Positions 46,938 to 55,914 of a stretch of 58,971 nucleotides of DNA are shown one piece after another. Below the pieces are notes generated by a model. The model saw only the letters and a list, made by a program, of their open reading frames with translations. It ran no database searches and was not told where the DNA came from. Each line of letters opens with the position of its first letter. The stretch's first letter is position 1. This DNA is from Terriglobia bacterium (GTDB lineage Bacteria; Acidobacteriota; Terriglobia; Acidiferrales; UBA7541). The position numbers were made by a program, and so were the translations under genes. The stretch lies in contig JAIQES010000026.1 of the NCBI GenBank assembly GCA_020073705.1, positions 1 to 58,971 of the forward strand, read 5' to 3'.

Positions 46938-49511
46938 ATGGAACGAGGCACGGAATTTCGTGGACGCCGCAGTTTGACGAATATTTCGTTTTGCTGGTGC
47001 GCCGCATCGTTTTTCGCTGCGTCTTTCCTGGGCTGTGGCGGAGTCGTTGGTTCGGCTCCACCACAGCCCCCTCCTTCAGGCGTGACCATCAACCTGACGC
47101 CGGCTTCGGCTTCAGTGCTGCTCGGTGAACCACAAACATTTACCGCGATGGTCAGCAATGCGACGAACACGGCCGTGAATTGGAGTGTGAACGGAATCCT
47201 GGGCGGCAATACGACGGTGGGAACGATCAGCACAAGCGGCATCTACACCTCGCCGGGTGATCTGCCTGCGCCCAATTCCGTGACTGTGCAGGCCACCAGC
47301 GCTGCGGACAATTCAAAGACCGCGACAGCACTGGTAACAATTACAAGTGACATCTCCGTGTCTGTGTCGCCGCAGACGATGCCGGTGGAACTTGGCGCCG
47401 CGCGGGCATTCACGGCAACCGTGAATTCTTCGGGCAATCCCGACCGGGCGGTCACATGGATCGTTTCCGGAAACGGATGCGCTGGAGCCGCTTGTGGAAC
47501 AGTGAATTCCTCCGGAACATACACAGCCCCTCAAGTTCTGACGGCGCCCCCGAACGTCTCTCTGACCGCCATCAGCGTCGCAGACCCGTCGAAAAGCGGC
47601 GTTGGAACAATCACGATCACCAGTTCATTCTCCTTAACCCTCACCGGGCCCGCTTCGGTCAATGCTGGCGCCACGGCCACCTATACGGCGACGCTGGTTC
47701 CCGCGGCCAATTCAAGTCCGAGCCCCACGATTTCATGGACTGTTTCCGGCGCCGGCTGCGCCGGCGCTGCCTGCGGCACGATTTCCTCCAGTGGCGTATA
47801 CACCGCGCCTTCGCTTCCACCCTCGCCTGCAACGGTGCAGATCACGGCATCACCACTCGCTGATCCCTCGAAGGCAGCGTCTGTTTCTGTGGCGATCATT
47901 TCGATTGTCAGCGTTTCCGTGTCGCCAACCGCGGCGACTGTGGCGCTGGGTGGCGCGCAGGCGTTTCAAGCGATCGTGACCGGAGCGCAGGATGCAACCG
48001 TGACGTGGAACGTGAGCGGCGTGGTTGGGGGAAATGCCACGCTCGGAACGATTCTGAATTCGCAAACCGATCCTGACAACACCACGTACACAGCCCCGCA
48101 GAGTCTGCCGCCAGGAGGCTCGGTCACGGTGCACGCGAGCAGCAACGCAAATCCAAGCATTTCCGCGAGCGCGACGGTTACCTTCACAGCTGCAATCAAC
48201 GTCACGCTGACGCCCGCGAGCGCGACGCGCGCCATCGGCCACCGCCAAACGTTCACCGTGCAGGTGAACAACACGCCCAACCAGAACGTCACCTGGAAGG
48301 TCAACGGCATCGCGGGTGGAAACGCAGCTGCCGGGCAAATCTGCCTTACGGGGTCAAATCCGTGCCAACAGATTTCGGCCAGCAACGGCGACAGCGTTGA
48401 TTACCTCGCGCCGGCGGGCGTGCCTTCTCCCAATCCAGTGACACTGACGGCGACCAGTCAGGCCGATGGCAGTAAGAGCGCCTCGGCAAACGTGACGATC
48501 CTGCCGCATATCGTCGTGAGCGTATTGCCGGGAAACACCACGCTGGCGAGCGGCGGCCAACAGCAATTCGCCGCGAGCATAGCGGGTACGGATAACCAGC
48601 AGGTGACATGGAACACCACCGGTGCAGGATGCGGTAATCCGGGCGTTTGCGGATCCATCAATTCATCCGGGCTATACGTTGCGCCGTCTTCAGCGCCCTC
48701 GCCGAATCTGATCAGTATCGTGGCCACCAGTTCGGAAGACACCAGCCAATCGGGCACCGCAAGCGTGACCATTTCCAGGGGCCCGAACATTTCATCTCTT
48801 GCACCATCGAGTGCATATGCCGGATCGGCCGGCGGCTTCACGCTCGAAATATCCGGGAGCAACTTCATCGCATCGAGTCCGGGTCCCGGCTCCACGATTT
48901 TCGTCACGGGTGCGTCCCGTACCACCTCCTGTGTGTCTAGCGCGGCATGTACGACGTCGCTGGCTGCTGCCGATCTGCAGTCCGCGGGAAACCTGGCCGT
49001 GCAAGTACGGAATCCCGACGGGACACTTTCGAATACAGCGACATTCGTCGTGCTGGCGCCGGGTTCCGGACCGGATTCGATCCCTCTGACGCCGGGCGCT
49101 CCCTTCGCTGCAGGAAAAGACATCGTCGTCGTGGAGTTGAGCACCAATGGCGGGTCGGGCGCTGCGGGAAACGTGAGTTTGAACGTGGCTGCGATTGGAA
49201 CGTACACGGTGGCGACATCATCCTGCACGCTCGGCAGCAGCACAGTGGTCATCCTGCGGCCCGCGACCGGGACGGCAATGGCGGACCTGTGCGTGTTCTC
49301 CATGAGCGGTCTCGATCCGTCCTACACCTACACCATCAGCGGGCCGCCTGTGCCGGACATCACGATCAGCAATCGCGAGCCGCTGGGCCTGGGGATCATC
49401 CACCTGACCTTGCAGGTCCCCGCGACAGCCGCGGCCGGCCCGCGAACACTATTCGTTGAAAATCCAAGTGAAGACGAGGCCGCCGGAACCGGGGCCATTG
49501 AGGTGCGGTGA
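46938..49511 (+). CDS. Secreted lipoprotein with six Ig-like (Big_2) repeats and an IPT/TIG domain
   Basis: About 857 residues. A lipobox-like LGC follows an N-terminal hydrophobic stretch (CAASFFAASFLGCGG). Six repeats of about 90 residues share the pattern VSGxGCAGAACGTxxSSGxY and ADPSKS, typical of bacterial Ig-like group 2 domains. A seventh unit (ISSLAPSSAYAGSAGG) is an IPT/TIG domain, and a C-terminal domain ends LFVENPSEDEAAG. Such proteins are cell-surface adhesins or scaffold proteins. The start is uncertain: ATG 46938 or 46899; both lack a strong Shine-Dalgarno. It is followed by two genes on the same strand. Confidence 0.82.
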   Translation: MERGTEFRGRRSLTNISFCWCAASFFAASFLGCGGVVGSAPPQPPPSGVTINLTPASASVLLGEPQTFTAMVSNATNTAVNWSVNGILGGNTTVGTISTSGIYTSPGDLPAPNSVTVQATSAADNSKTATALVTITSDISVSVSPQTMPVELGAARAFTATVNSSGNPDRAVTWIVSGNGCAGAACGTVNSSGTYTAPQVLTAPPNVSLTAISVADPSKSGVGTITITSSFSLTLTGPASVNAGATATYTATLVPAANSSPSPTISWTVSGAGCAGAACGTISSSGVYTAPSLPPSPATVQITASPLADPSKAASVSVAIISIVSVSVSPTAATVALGGAQAFQAIVTGAQDATVTWNVSGVVGGNATLGTILNSQTDPDNTTYTAPQSLPPGGSVTVHASSNANPSISASATVTFTAAINVTLTPASATRAIGHRQTFTVQVNNTPNQNVTWKVNGIAGGNAAAGQICLTGSNPCQQISASNGDSVDYLAPAGVPSPNPVTLTATSQADGSKSASANVTILPHIVVSVLPGNTTLASGGQQQFAASIAGTDNQQVTWNTTGAGCGNPGVCGSINSSGLYVAPSSAPSPNLISIVATSSEDTSQSGTASVTISRGPNISSLAPSSAYAGSAGGFTLEISGSNFIASSPGPGSTIFVTGASRTTSCVSSAACTTSLAAADLQSAGNLAVQVRNPDGTLSNTATFVVLAPGSGPDSIPLTPGAPFAAGKDIVVVELSTNGGSGAAGNVSLNVAAIGTYTVATSSCTLGSSTVVILRPATGTAMADLCVFSMSGLDPSYTYTISGPPVPDITISNREPLGLGIIHLTLQVPATAAAGPRTLFVENPSEDEAAGTGAIEVR

Positions 49512-50074
49512 TGCGAACACGAATGCAAGTACTCCTTATGGCGGCCGCAATGCTATCCATCGCGACAGCGATCCGCCCGACGACACTGGCTCGCATGAGC
49601 CTCGATCAACTGGCCGCGGCAGCGGATGCGGTAGCACGTGTGCGCTGCGACAGCGCCGAATCGCGATGGGAAAACGGCGCGATCTGGACCGTGACGACCT
49701 TCGATGTCGTCGAATCGATGAAGGGCTCTCTGCCGCCGCAAGTCACGGTGCGCCTGCCGGGCGGACGCGCCGGACATCTGACCGCCGCCGTGGACGGCAC
49801 GCCAAGATTTAATGCCGGCGATGAGGCGGTCGTGTTTCTGGAACGGTCGCGCGCGGGAGAATTTTCTGTGGCGGGCTGGGTCGAGGGAACATTCCGCATC
49901 ACCCGCGATCCGCGCACTCTCCGTGAAACCGTGACTCAGGATTCGAGCACCTTTGCGGTGTTCGACCCGGCGACCCGTGTGTTCCGTACCGAAGGCGTCC
50001 GTCGGATTCCGGTTGAACAGTTCCGCGGGCGCGTCGCGGCCGCGATTGCGCGCGCACAGGAGAAAACACGATGA
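49511..50074 (+). CDS. Secreted protein of unknown function between the Ig-like and matrixin genes
   Basis: 187 residues. A signal peptide (about 1-20, MQVLLMAAAMLSIATAI) is followed by a compact domain: SLDQLAAAADAVARVRCDSA, then WTVTTFDVVESMKGSLPP and the VFLERSRAGEFSVAGW block. It shares no clear family. The ATG at 49511 overlaps the stop of the Ig-like gene, and its stop overlaps the next ATG by 4 nt. The coupling suggests a single secretion module; it could be an inhibitor, chaperone or propeptide-like partner of the metallopeptidase, which is only inference. Confidence 0.65.
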   Translation: MRTRMQVLLMAAAMLSIATAIRPTTLARMSLDQLAAAADAVARVRCDSAESRWENGAIWTVTTFDVVESMKGSLPPQVTVRLPGGRAGHLTAAVDGTPRFNAGDEAVVFLERSRAGEFSVAGWVEGTFRITRDPRTLRETVTQDSSTFAVFDPATRVFRTEGVRRIPVEQFRGRVAAAIARAQEKTR

Positions 50075-51351
50075 CCATGCAGAACGGCCGGCAAGTCCGC
50101 AGTGCCGGGACCGAGCTCCGCTGGGAGCCCGCGAAAATATTATCCATTGCCCTGGCGTGCCTCTTCCTGATACAGGTGACCTCGGCATCCGCAGGAGCCT
50201 ACGCGCTGGGCTCGACGGTGGCAGACATGCGGCAGGCGCCGTCGCGTTCGGGAGGCACCTCGTGCCCGCAGCTTACGCGCTTCGATGTCTCCACCCCGGG
50301 CACGATCAATCGGCAGTGGAGCACGGTGCTCGGAACCAGCCCTATCACGATTCTGACAGCGGACCAGTCCGCGGCTGGGCGACTCAGCGAGATCGAGAAC
50401 GTGGTCCAGCAATCGCTGGCCGTATGGACGGGCGTTTCCGGCACTTCGCTCAAACCCACATCGCTCGGAACGCTGCAGCGCACGGCAGTGCAAACCGCCT
50501 GCACATCATCAGACGGACTGAATTCGATCTGCTTCGACCAGAACGATTCGGCTTTCGCCGCAGGTGTCCTGGCGTTCACGCGCGTCGTGTCGGCCGATAC
50601 TTCGGGCGAACAACTGTCTTCAGGCACACTGCCTTCGACATTCGCCGGCGAGATTCTCGATGCGGATGTGCTCTTGCGGCCCGGCGACGCCACCACAACA
50701 TTCACCACTCCCGCGGCGTTCCCGCCGAACCCGAACGCGTACGACCTCGAATCCATCCTCACGCACGAACTCGGCCACACCTTCGGCTTCAGTCACTCGG
50801 CTGTATGGAGGGCGATGATGTTTCCCTTCGCGCCTCCGCCGGGACAATTCACCGGCGTCCGGCCATCAACGCAACAGCCTGATGCGCCGCTTTCCGACGA
50901 CGACCGCAACGGATTGCGCGTGCTCTATCCGGACCCGAGCGACACGACACACGTGGGCACGATCGGCGGGCATGTCCTGCCGGCAAATCCTCTGGCGCTT
51001 CCGGTTTCGCCGCCCGGGGTGACCGGCATCTTCCCCGCGCAAGTAGTCGCTGTGGACAACGCGACCGGCGCCGTCGCGGCTGCGACGATTGCCGGATGGA
51101 GTTGCAGCGACCCTGGCCCGGCACAATTCGATGGCTCTTATTCGTTCGAACGATTGCAGGTCGGTCCATCGCAGACGTACCAGATTTACGCAGAGCCGCT
51201 CGACGGTTCGGTAACGTTGGGCGAAGTGATCTACAACTCGACATCACTGTGCCGGAACGCCGCAACTGATCCTGGCTGGCCGGCGCAATATGCATGCACG
51301 GTGCCGCCATCTGCCGCGCCTTTTTCCGCGCGGATACGCCCGGGGCCATAG
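50071..51351 (+). CDS. Secreted matrixin-like metallopeptidase (M10A)
   Basis: 426 residues. A hydrophobic segment near 22-42 acts as signal peptide. The zinc motif HELGHTFGFSHS at 232-243 is the matrixin-type HExxHxxGxxH, with a following Met-turn (RAMMFPF, Met249/250). A region near 310-400 looks like a carboxypeptidase-regulatory or Ig-like fold (GTIGGHVLPANPLALPV). The enzyme should cut extracellular protein. It is the third gene of the operon with the Ig-like lipoprotein. The ATG at 50071 is the likely start. Confidence 0.85.
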   Translation: MTMQNGRQVRSAGTELRWEPAKILSIALACLFLIQVTSASAGAYALGSTVADMRQAPSRSGGTSCPQLTRFDVSTPGTINRQWSTVLGTSPITILTADQSAAGRLSEIENVVQQSLAVWTGVSGTSLKPTSLGTLQRTAVQTACTSSDGLNSICFDQNDSAFAAGVLAFTRVVSADTSGEQLSSGTLPSTFAGEILDADVLLRPGDATTTFTTPAAFPPNPNAYDLESILTHELGHTFGFSHSAVWRAMMFPFAPPPGQFTGVRPSTQQPDAPLSDDDRNGLRVLYPDPSDTTHVGTIGGHVLPANPLALPVSPPGVTGIFPAQVVAVDNATGAVAAATIAGWSCSDPGPAQFDGSYSFERLQVGPSQTYQIYAEPLDGSVTLGEVIYNSTSLCRNAATDPGWPAQYACTVPPSAAPFSARIRPGP

Positions 51352-51491
51352 CGCTCCGTCAAGAGTCTCCCGCAGCGCAACCTCCTTTTCATCGCCGAAC
51401 AATACGCTGCCGCTCGGAATTCGCTTTTGGGAGCGTTCGCTGCTTCTGAGCTGCCTGTTTCCTCAAAAACAGTATGGGTAAAGGCTGAAAA
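51352..51491. other. Short gap between the matrixin gene and a shared terminator
   Basis: 140 bases, no recognisable gene. It separates the end of the plus-strand matrixin operon from a perfect palindrome that probably terminates a minus-strand unit and perhaps this operon as well. Confidence 0.4.
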
Positions 51492-51517
51492 GAACCCAGC
51501 CTGATCAGGCTGGGTTC
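51492..51517 (-). terminator. Perfect 26-bp palindrome, terminator of the minus-strand unit
   Basis: GAACCCAGCCTGATCAGGCTGGGTTC is a perfect inverted repeat. Read on the minus strand the stem is followed by TTTTC, a rho-independent terminator. Read on the plus strand the T-run is missing, so it mainly serves the small reading frame at 51545-51682. Confidence 0.75.
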
Positions 51518-51544
51518 TCGTGTCTTCGAGGGAGGAGAGGCCGG

Positions 51545-51682
51545 TTAATATGCGGGCTGGTCGATCCACTGGATCCGCTGAACGGAGGTGTTCACGGTCT
51601 TGGTCACCGTGCAATGCGTCAGTCTTACATACGCCAGCCCAGAAACCGTTTGCGTCGCGCCAGCGGCGATGAGCTTCACCAT
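51545..51682 (-). CDS. Possible 45-residue small protein or decayed gene
   Basis: A minus-strand frame with natural-looking composition: MVKLIAAGATQTVSGLAYVR, then a short Thr/Val-rich end with WIDQPAY. The frame stays open about 21 codons further upstream (NGYILPFPLVKADGSKHA), to a TGA, with a TTG as the only alternative start in between. No Shine-Dalgarno is visible. A rho-independent terminator stands 28 bases beyond the stop, which supports transcription. It may be a small exported protein or the 3' end of a truncated gene. Confidence 0.4.
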   Translation of the reverse strand: MVKLIAAGATQTVSGLAYVRLTHCTVTKTVNTSVQRIQWIDQPAY

Positions 51683-51882
51683 CGCATGTTTCGAACCATC
51701 GGCTTTAACCAATGGAAATGGAAGAATGTAACCATTTGTTACGTCTCAATTGTGGTATCAAATTGGTTCTTCGGCAATCTACCTGTAACCGCATGTAACT
51801 AAAGTGATTGCTCGAAAGATATGATTGGAATCCAGAATGCAATAACAGCGGTAGCCGAAGACGGCCGCAAGGAACAAATTGA

Positions 51883-52485
51883 ATGCTTGAGCGCATGAAA
51901 AAGAATCCCAGAAATTCCCGAAAATTTAGAAATCACGGCTTTTCTCTCGTGGAGCTGGCGATTGTGATGGTCATCGTGATGACTATCGCCGCGATGGCGA
52001 TCCCTGCAGTTCTCACAATGATTCGCGAGCTAAGAATCAGTGGCGAGGCGCGCGACCTTAATGGCGCGATTGTTTTGGCAAAGATGAGAGCAGCAGCAAA
52101 TTTCGCCCGTGCGCGAGTATATGCCGACTTTTCCGCGAAGACCTTTCGGGTAGAATGGCAACAATCAGGTGCTACTTCTTGGACACCCGAAGGCGGAGAT
52201 CAACCCCTTGCAACGGGCGTGTCCTTTGGCTATGGCTCCCTGAGTTCTCCGCCGCTCAACACGCAGGGTACGCTCGGTCAGGCACTTTGCAGCGGGAGCA
52301 CAACCACAGCTTGCATCACATTCAATTCCCGTGGAATTCCAATCACTTCCACAGGTGCACCAACCCCTAACGATGCCATCTACATTACGGATGGCAGGAC
52401 GGTTACTGGCGTGACCGTGTCCGCCACGGGCTTAACCAAAATCTGGCGCACCGAAGCATCCGCCGCAAGTTGGAAGCAAAGGTAA
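51883..52485 (+). CDS. FimT/GspH-type minor pseudopilin
   Basis: 200 residues. The type IV prepilin signal is visible near residue 19 as G^FSLVELAIVMVIVMTIAA, with cleavage expected after the Gly. The following globular domain (LRISGEARDLNGAIVLAKMR, then FNSRGIPITSTG) fits GspH/FimT. These minor pseudopilins prime type IV pilus or type II pseudopilus assembly at the inner membrane. The ATG at 51883 has AAGGA upstream. First of four linked genes. Confidence 0.85.
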   Translation: MLERMKKNPRNSRKFRNHGFSLVELAIVMVIVMTIAAMAIPAVLTMIRELRISGEARDLNGAIVLAKMRAAANFARARVYADFSAKTFRVEWQQSGATSWTPEGGDQPLATGVSFGYGSLSSPPLNTQGTLGQALCSGSTTTACITFNSRGIPITSTGAPTPNDAIYITDGRTVTGVTVSATGLTKIWRTEASAASWKQR

Positions 52486-52493
52486 GGAGAGAC

Positions 52494-53024
52494 ATGGAAA
52501 GGAAACGACTGTATCGGCCATTTCATCGTCCATCGCAGGCGGGCATGTCCCTGCTGGAAACCATGGTCGCGCTTAGCATATTGCTCATTGCCAGCGTTGG
52601 AATCCTGACGATGGGCGCGTTGGCAATGTCCACTACCGAGAATCAGGGGCATTTGGCAGCCCGTACCTCCGAGTATGCCCAGGACAAAATGGAGCAACTC
52701 ATCAGCCTTACGTGGGGCGATCCGAACTCGGATACCACCGTATTTCCGACAGTCGCTAGCGGTGGAACCGGAATGACCGTCGGTGGAAGCTCCGATCCAA
52801 CCGCTCCGGCGACTGGCTATGTAGACTACCTTGACATCAGCGGCCAACCGTCCTCGTCGGCTGCCAATTGGTTCTACATCCGCGTATGGCAGATCTCAAG
52901 TGTTCCCAGTTTCCCGACATTGAAGCAGATCACGGTCACAGCAAAGACGCGAACCCATGTGGGCGCGCTGCAAGGAGCACTTCCCCAATCCACACTCGTC
53001 TCGCTGAAGACGAGTCCATTCTGA
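52494..53024 (+). CDS. PilV/GspI-type minor pseudopilin
   Basis: 176 residues. The prepilin signal is G^MSLLETMVALSILLIASVG near residue 17, with the conserved Glu at position +5. The rest (ENQGHLAARTSEYAQDKMEQ) fits PilV-like pseudopilins, which form a tip complex with PilW and PilX. TAAGGAGAGAC just before the ATG at 52494 fixes the start; it begins 8 bases after the FimT-like stop. Confidence 0.85.
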   Translation: MERKRLYRPFHRPSQAGMSLLETMVALSILLIASVGILTMGALAMSTTENQGHLAARTSEYAQDKMEQLISLTWGDPNSDTTVFPTVASGGTGMTVGGSSDPTAPATGYVDYLDISGQPSSSAANWFYIRVWQISSVPSFPTLKQITVTAKTRTHVGALQGALPQSTLVSLKTSPF

Positions 53025-53033
53025 GGAGGCCGC

Positions 53034-54038
53034 GTGTCGCTTGGCGAAAAAGACGGAAAACGAGTATGGAGAGGGCGGCAACCTGGATTCTCCTTATTGG
53101 AAATGCTGATTACACTCGTCATTCTCCTGGGGGTCACGGGAATCGTCATGACGGCAATGATGGGGATGACGAAGAATCAGGGCACGGTTGCGAACCGGAC
53201 GGAAATGCACAGTAGCGTTCGCAGCGCGACCGAAGTGCTTCAACAGGAAATTGGCCAGGCAGGAAAGGTTTCCTTGGCGGGTTCGACGCCAGTCACGATT
53301 CCACTCACGCCAGTCACTTTGACTACTGCCGTGAGTGTTCTCAATTCGCCCGTTCTGGTTACAGTTAGTTCCGCGGCGGGCATGTTCAATGGCGAGCAAC
53401 TTGCGATCGACACTGGCGACAATGAGGAAACTGTGACGGTTTCGAATCTCTCTTTGGCGACGAATACATTTAATGCGACATTTTATCTCCCCACTCTCAC
53501 CGTCCCCCTGCACGCCATCGGTGCGCCGGTGAGAGTTGAGGGAGCTTTTGCCAGCGGAATCATACCGACAAGCGTGGCCAACGGTTCCGGGGACTTCCTC
53601 TTGAAACTGTACGGCGATGTCAACGACGACGGAGACATGGAGTACATCGAGTACTGGTGCGACACGGCCGGCGGGAATCTCTATCGCAATGTCGTGGCCA
53701 TTGCTCCCGGCGCGACCAAGCTCGCTTTCAATCCCTCGATGATTATCTTGTCGAATCTCTTGGGCAACCCGCCCGATCCCGGTGCTACTACGCCTGCTCC
53801 ATGCTTCAAATACCAGCAGAAACAGGTGGGTGCCGACACCTACGTAGTGGATGTGTCCGTCACCTTAACCGTGCAGACGCCGAACAAGGACCCGCAGACG
53901 AATCAGTTTCAAAGGGAGACCAAGGCCTTGTTGAACGTTTCGCCGCGCAACGTCTTCGAGGGATGGCAACTCGCCAGCGGCGGAGTGGCCAATCGCATCG
54001 AGCCAATGCCTGCGACCGTATTAAGTTTGTTGCCCTAG
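53034..54038 (+). CDS. PilW/GspJ-type minor pseudopilin
   Basis: 334 residues. The prepilin signal is G^FSLLEMLITLVILLGVTG near residue 18. A long domain follows with EVLQQEIGQAGKVSLAGS and a late segment VDVSVTLTVQTPNKDPQTNQ. PilW proteins are longer than other minor pilins and help to hold the tip complex. The GTG at 53034 has GAGGAGG 4 bases upstream and begins 9 bases after the PilV-like stop. It is likely co-translated with its neighbours. Confidence 0.82.
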   Translation: MSLGEKDGKRVWRGRQPGFSLLEMLITLVILLGVTGIVMTAMMGMTKNQGTVANRTEMHSSVRSATEVLQQEIGQAGKVSLAGSTPVTIPLTPVTLTTAVSVLNSPVLVTVSSAAGMFNGEQLAIDTGDNEETVTVSNLSLATNTFNATFYLPTLTVPLHAIGAPVRVEGAFASGIIPTSVANGSGDFLLKLYGDVNDDGDMEYIEYWCDTAGGNLYRNVVAIAPGATKLAFNPSMIILSNLLGNPPDPGATTPAPCFKYQQKQVGADTYVVDVSVTLTVQTPNKDPQTNQFQRETKALLNVSPRNVFEGWQLASGGVANRIEPMPATVLSLLP

Positions 54039-54060
54039 TGCCTGGGAATCGAGGAATCTT

Positions 54061-55584
54061 ATGAAGAGAGCATCTCAAAAAGGGATAGCACTGATCCTGA
54101 CATTGATCTTGCTGTTTGTGATGTCGGTCATGGCTGTCTCCCTCATGTTTATTTCACAGACCGAAACTTGGTCCAGCCTGAATTACCGTCTCATGTCGCA
54201 AGCCCGGGACGGAGGCGAAGCCGGGGTGAACTCAGCGGCCAACTATATTGTGAACAATTACACGGAGCCCGGAGGACCGGGCGACCCGGTCACTGCCTAT
54301 AGCACGACCGTATCACCGGTGACCTATGGCGGCAATCCTGTGATCCTGTCAGCTATGAGCAGTCAGGCTTCGAATTACCCGGTCTCCTCTGTCCGAGATG
54401 CTTTTAATACCACGGGTGTCGGCAAGGGCAGCCTGACGGCTGGCAATGCGACCATCCAGTACAATACATATGCAACGCTTCTCTCCATGACATCAGCGTT
54501 TAAACCATTCGGCTCCACGACAAACACAACGGTGCAGACCTGGCAAATCGTTTCAGAGGGCACGATCAGCACCATTCGGAACGCCAAAGTGCAGGTCTCC
54601 GCGATTTTGGAACAGCACAGGACACCGACCTTCAATTATGCGGCGTTCGCGACCGACCCGAGTTGTAGCGCTCTCCAATTCGGCGGGGGTGGCACTACCG
54701 ATAGTTATGACTCCAACACGGTTAGCGGTGGGACGGTTACGACACAGGCCTATGGCGGCAATGTCGGCACGAACGGAAATTTAGCAACGAGTGGCAACCC
54801 CACTACAATCAATGGCACTCTATCCACGCCCCGAACTGGCGTTGGCACCTGCACCAGCGGCAATGTTACTGCATGGTCGGGCACCACAGGCAATGTGACC
54901 GGAGGTTTGGTGGAGTTGCCTCAACCTGTGACCTACACGCTCCCTACGATCCCGCCACCGGGCACAACGGACCTGAGTATCGGGCACAATGCCACGTGCG
55001 CTGGGATCGGCCTTGCTTCCCCCCCATGCAGAGCTTCGGGCTCAGATATCTACATTCCCCCTGGCTCTTATCAGAACATCACCATATCGGGGAATGAGAA
55101 CGTACACTTTTCGCCCGGGGCCTACAACATCAACACCATCAGGGAACAATCAGCCCAATCTGGCATCATCATTGACGAATATCCCTGTGCCTCCCCCTGT
55201 CTGAGCGCCATTGATCCGAACGTTGGAACTAGCAGTACGCTCGGAAGCGTGATCCTGAACGTCACCGGCAATGGCGGTGGAACCGTAGTGGATCTGACCG
55301 GCAACAGCGTCCAAAATCCCACCCTGGTGCCGGAAAACTTCCAGATCCTCTATGCGGGAACCGGCACGATCAGCCTGAAGGGCAATACGGACGCCTCAGG
55401 ACTGATATACGCGCCGAATGCTACCTTTTCGTTTGCCGGCGGTTCGAGCTGGTATGGAGCCGTCATTGGCAAAGACATGACGGACATGGGCGGTGCCGCC
55501 ATCCACTATGACCGGAGGCTACAGAACGAAAGTTTCACGGTCGGCCCGTGGATGCTCGATTCATTTACCTGGAAGAAGTATTGA
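54061..55584 (+). CDS. PilX-like pilus-associated protein
   Basis: 507 residues. The N-terminal helix GIALILTLILLFVMSVMAVS matches the PilX N-terminal pattern (no Glu at +5). Then a long exported domain is rich in Gly/Thr/Asn (SQARDGGEAGVNSAANY, then GNTDASGLIYAPNATFSFAG). It is larger than classical PilX. The C-terminal part resembles repetitive beta-solenoid surface domains. The ATG at 54061 is 22 bases after the PilW stop. A GC-rich hairpin follows the gene. Confidence 0.75.
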   Translation: MKRASQKGIALILTLILLFVMSVMAVSLMFISQTETWSSLNYRLMSQARDGGEAGVNSAANYIVNNYTEPGGPGDPVTAYSTTVSPVTYGGNPVILSAMSSQASNYPVSSVRDAFNTTGVGKGSLTAGNATIQYNTYATLLSMTSAFKPFGSTTNTTVQTWQIVSEGTISTIRNAKVQVSAILEQHRTPTFNYAAFATDPSCSALQFGGGGTTDSYDSNTVSGGTVTTQAYGGNVGTNGNLATSGNPTTINGTLSTPRTGVGTCTSGNVTAWSGTTGNVTGGLVELPQPVTYTLPTIPPPGTTDLSIGHNATCAGIGLASPPCRASGSDIYIPPGSYQNITISGNENVHFSPGAYNINTIREQSAQSGIIIDEYPCASPCLSAIDPNVGTSSTLGSVILNVTGNGGGTVVDLTGNSVQNPTLVPENFQILYAGTGTISLKGNTDASGLIYAPNATFSFAGGSSWYGAVIGKDMTDMGGAAIHYDRRLQNESFTVGPWMLDSFTWKKY

Positions 55585-55914
55585 TCGCCAGCGAACTCGA
55601 ATAAATGGACCGGCTGCCGCGGCTACCAGCGCCGCGGCAGCTGTTCATCTCGTCCGCAGTCCGTTCTTCCTGCGCGTTACCCTCATCAAACGTGCGCGAA
55701 AATCTCTTTCGATGCCGATTTTCTGAAATAAACAGAATTGAAGCGTCCGTCGAGGGTGAAGAGGCGCGTGCCCTCAGCGATGTAGCGATGTGCGCACTTT
55801 TCACTCCCCACGGACGTTATGATACGATCTCGAAGCTTGCGTTAACGGCAATACCGTGTCGCTCATAATTTGTTATGTTGGCTTCGAAGCGGCGCTATTG
55901 CCTGGCACGTAGAG
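55585..55914. other. 330-base gap with hairpin and presumed promoter
   Basis: Holds the hairpin at 55613-55641 and the presumed promoter of the UPF0182 gene. A possible CATAAT -10 box lies at about 55865, but the nearest -35-like TTGCGT is 21 bases away, so I do not name it. No gene is recognised. Confidence 0.4.
55613..55641 (+). terminator. GC-rich hairpin after the pseudopilin genes
   Basis: GCTGCCGCGGC and GCCGCGGCAGC pair perfectly (11 bp) across the 7-base loop TACCAGC, 29 bases after the PilX stop. No T-run follows, so it may be a weak terminator or a processing/stability stem. Confidence 0.55.
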
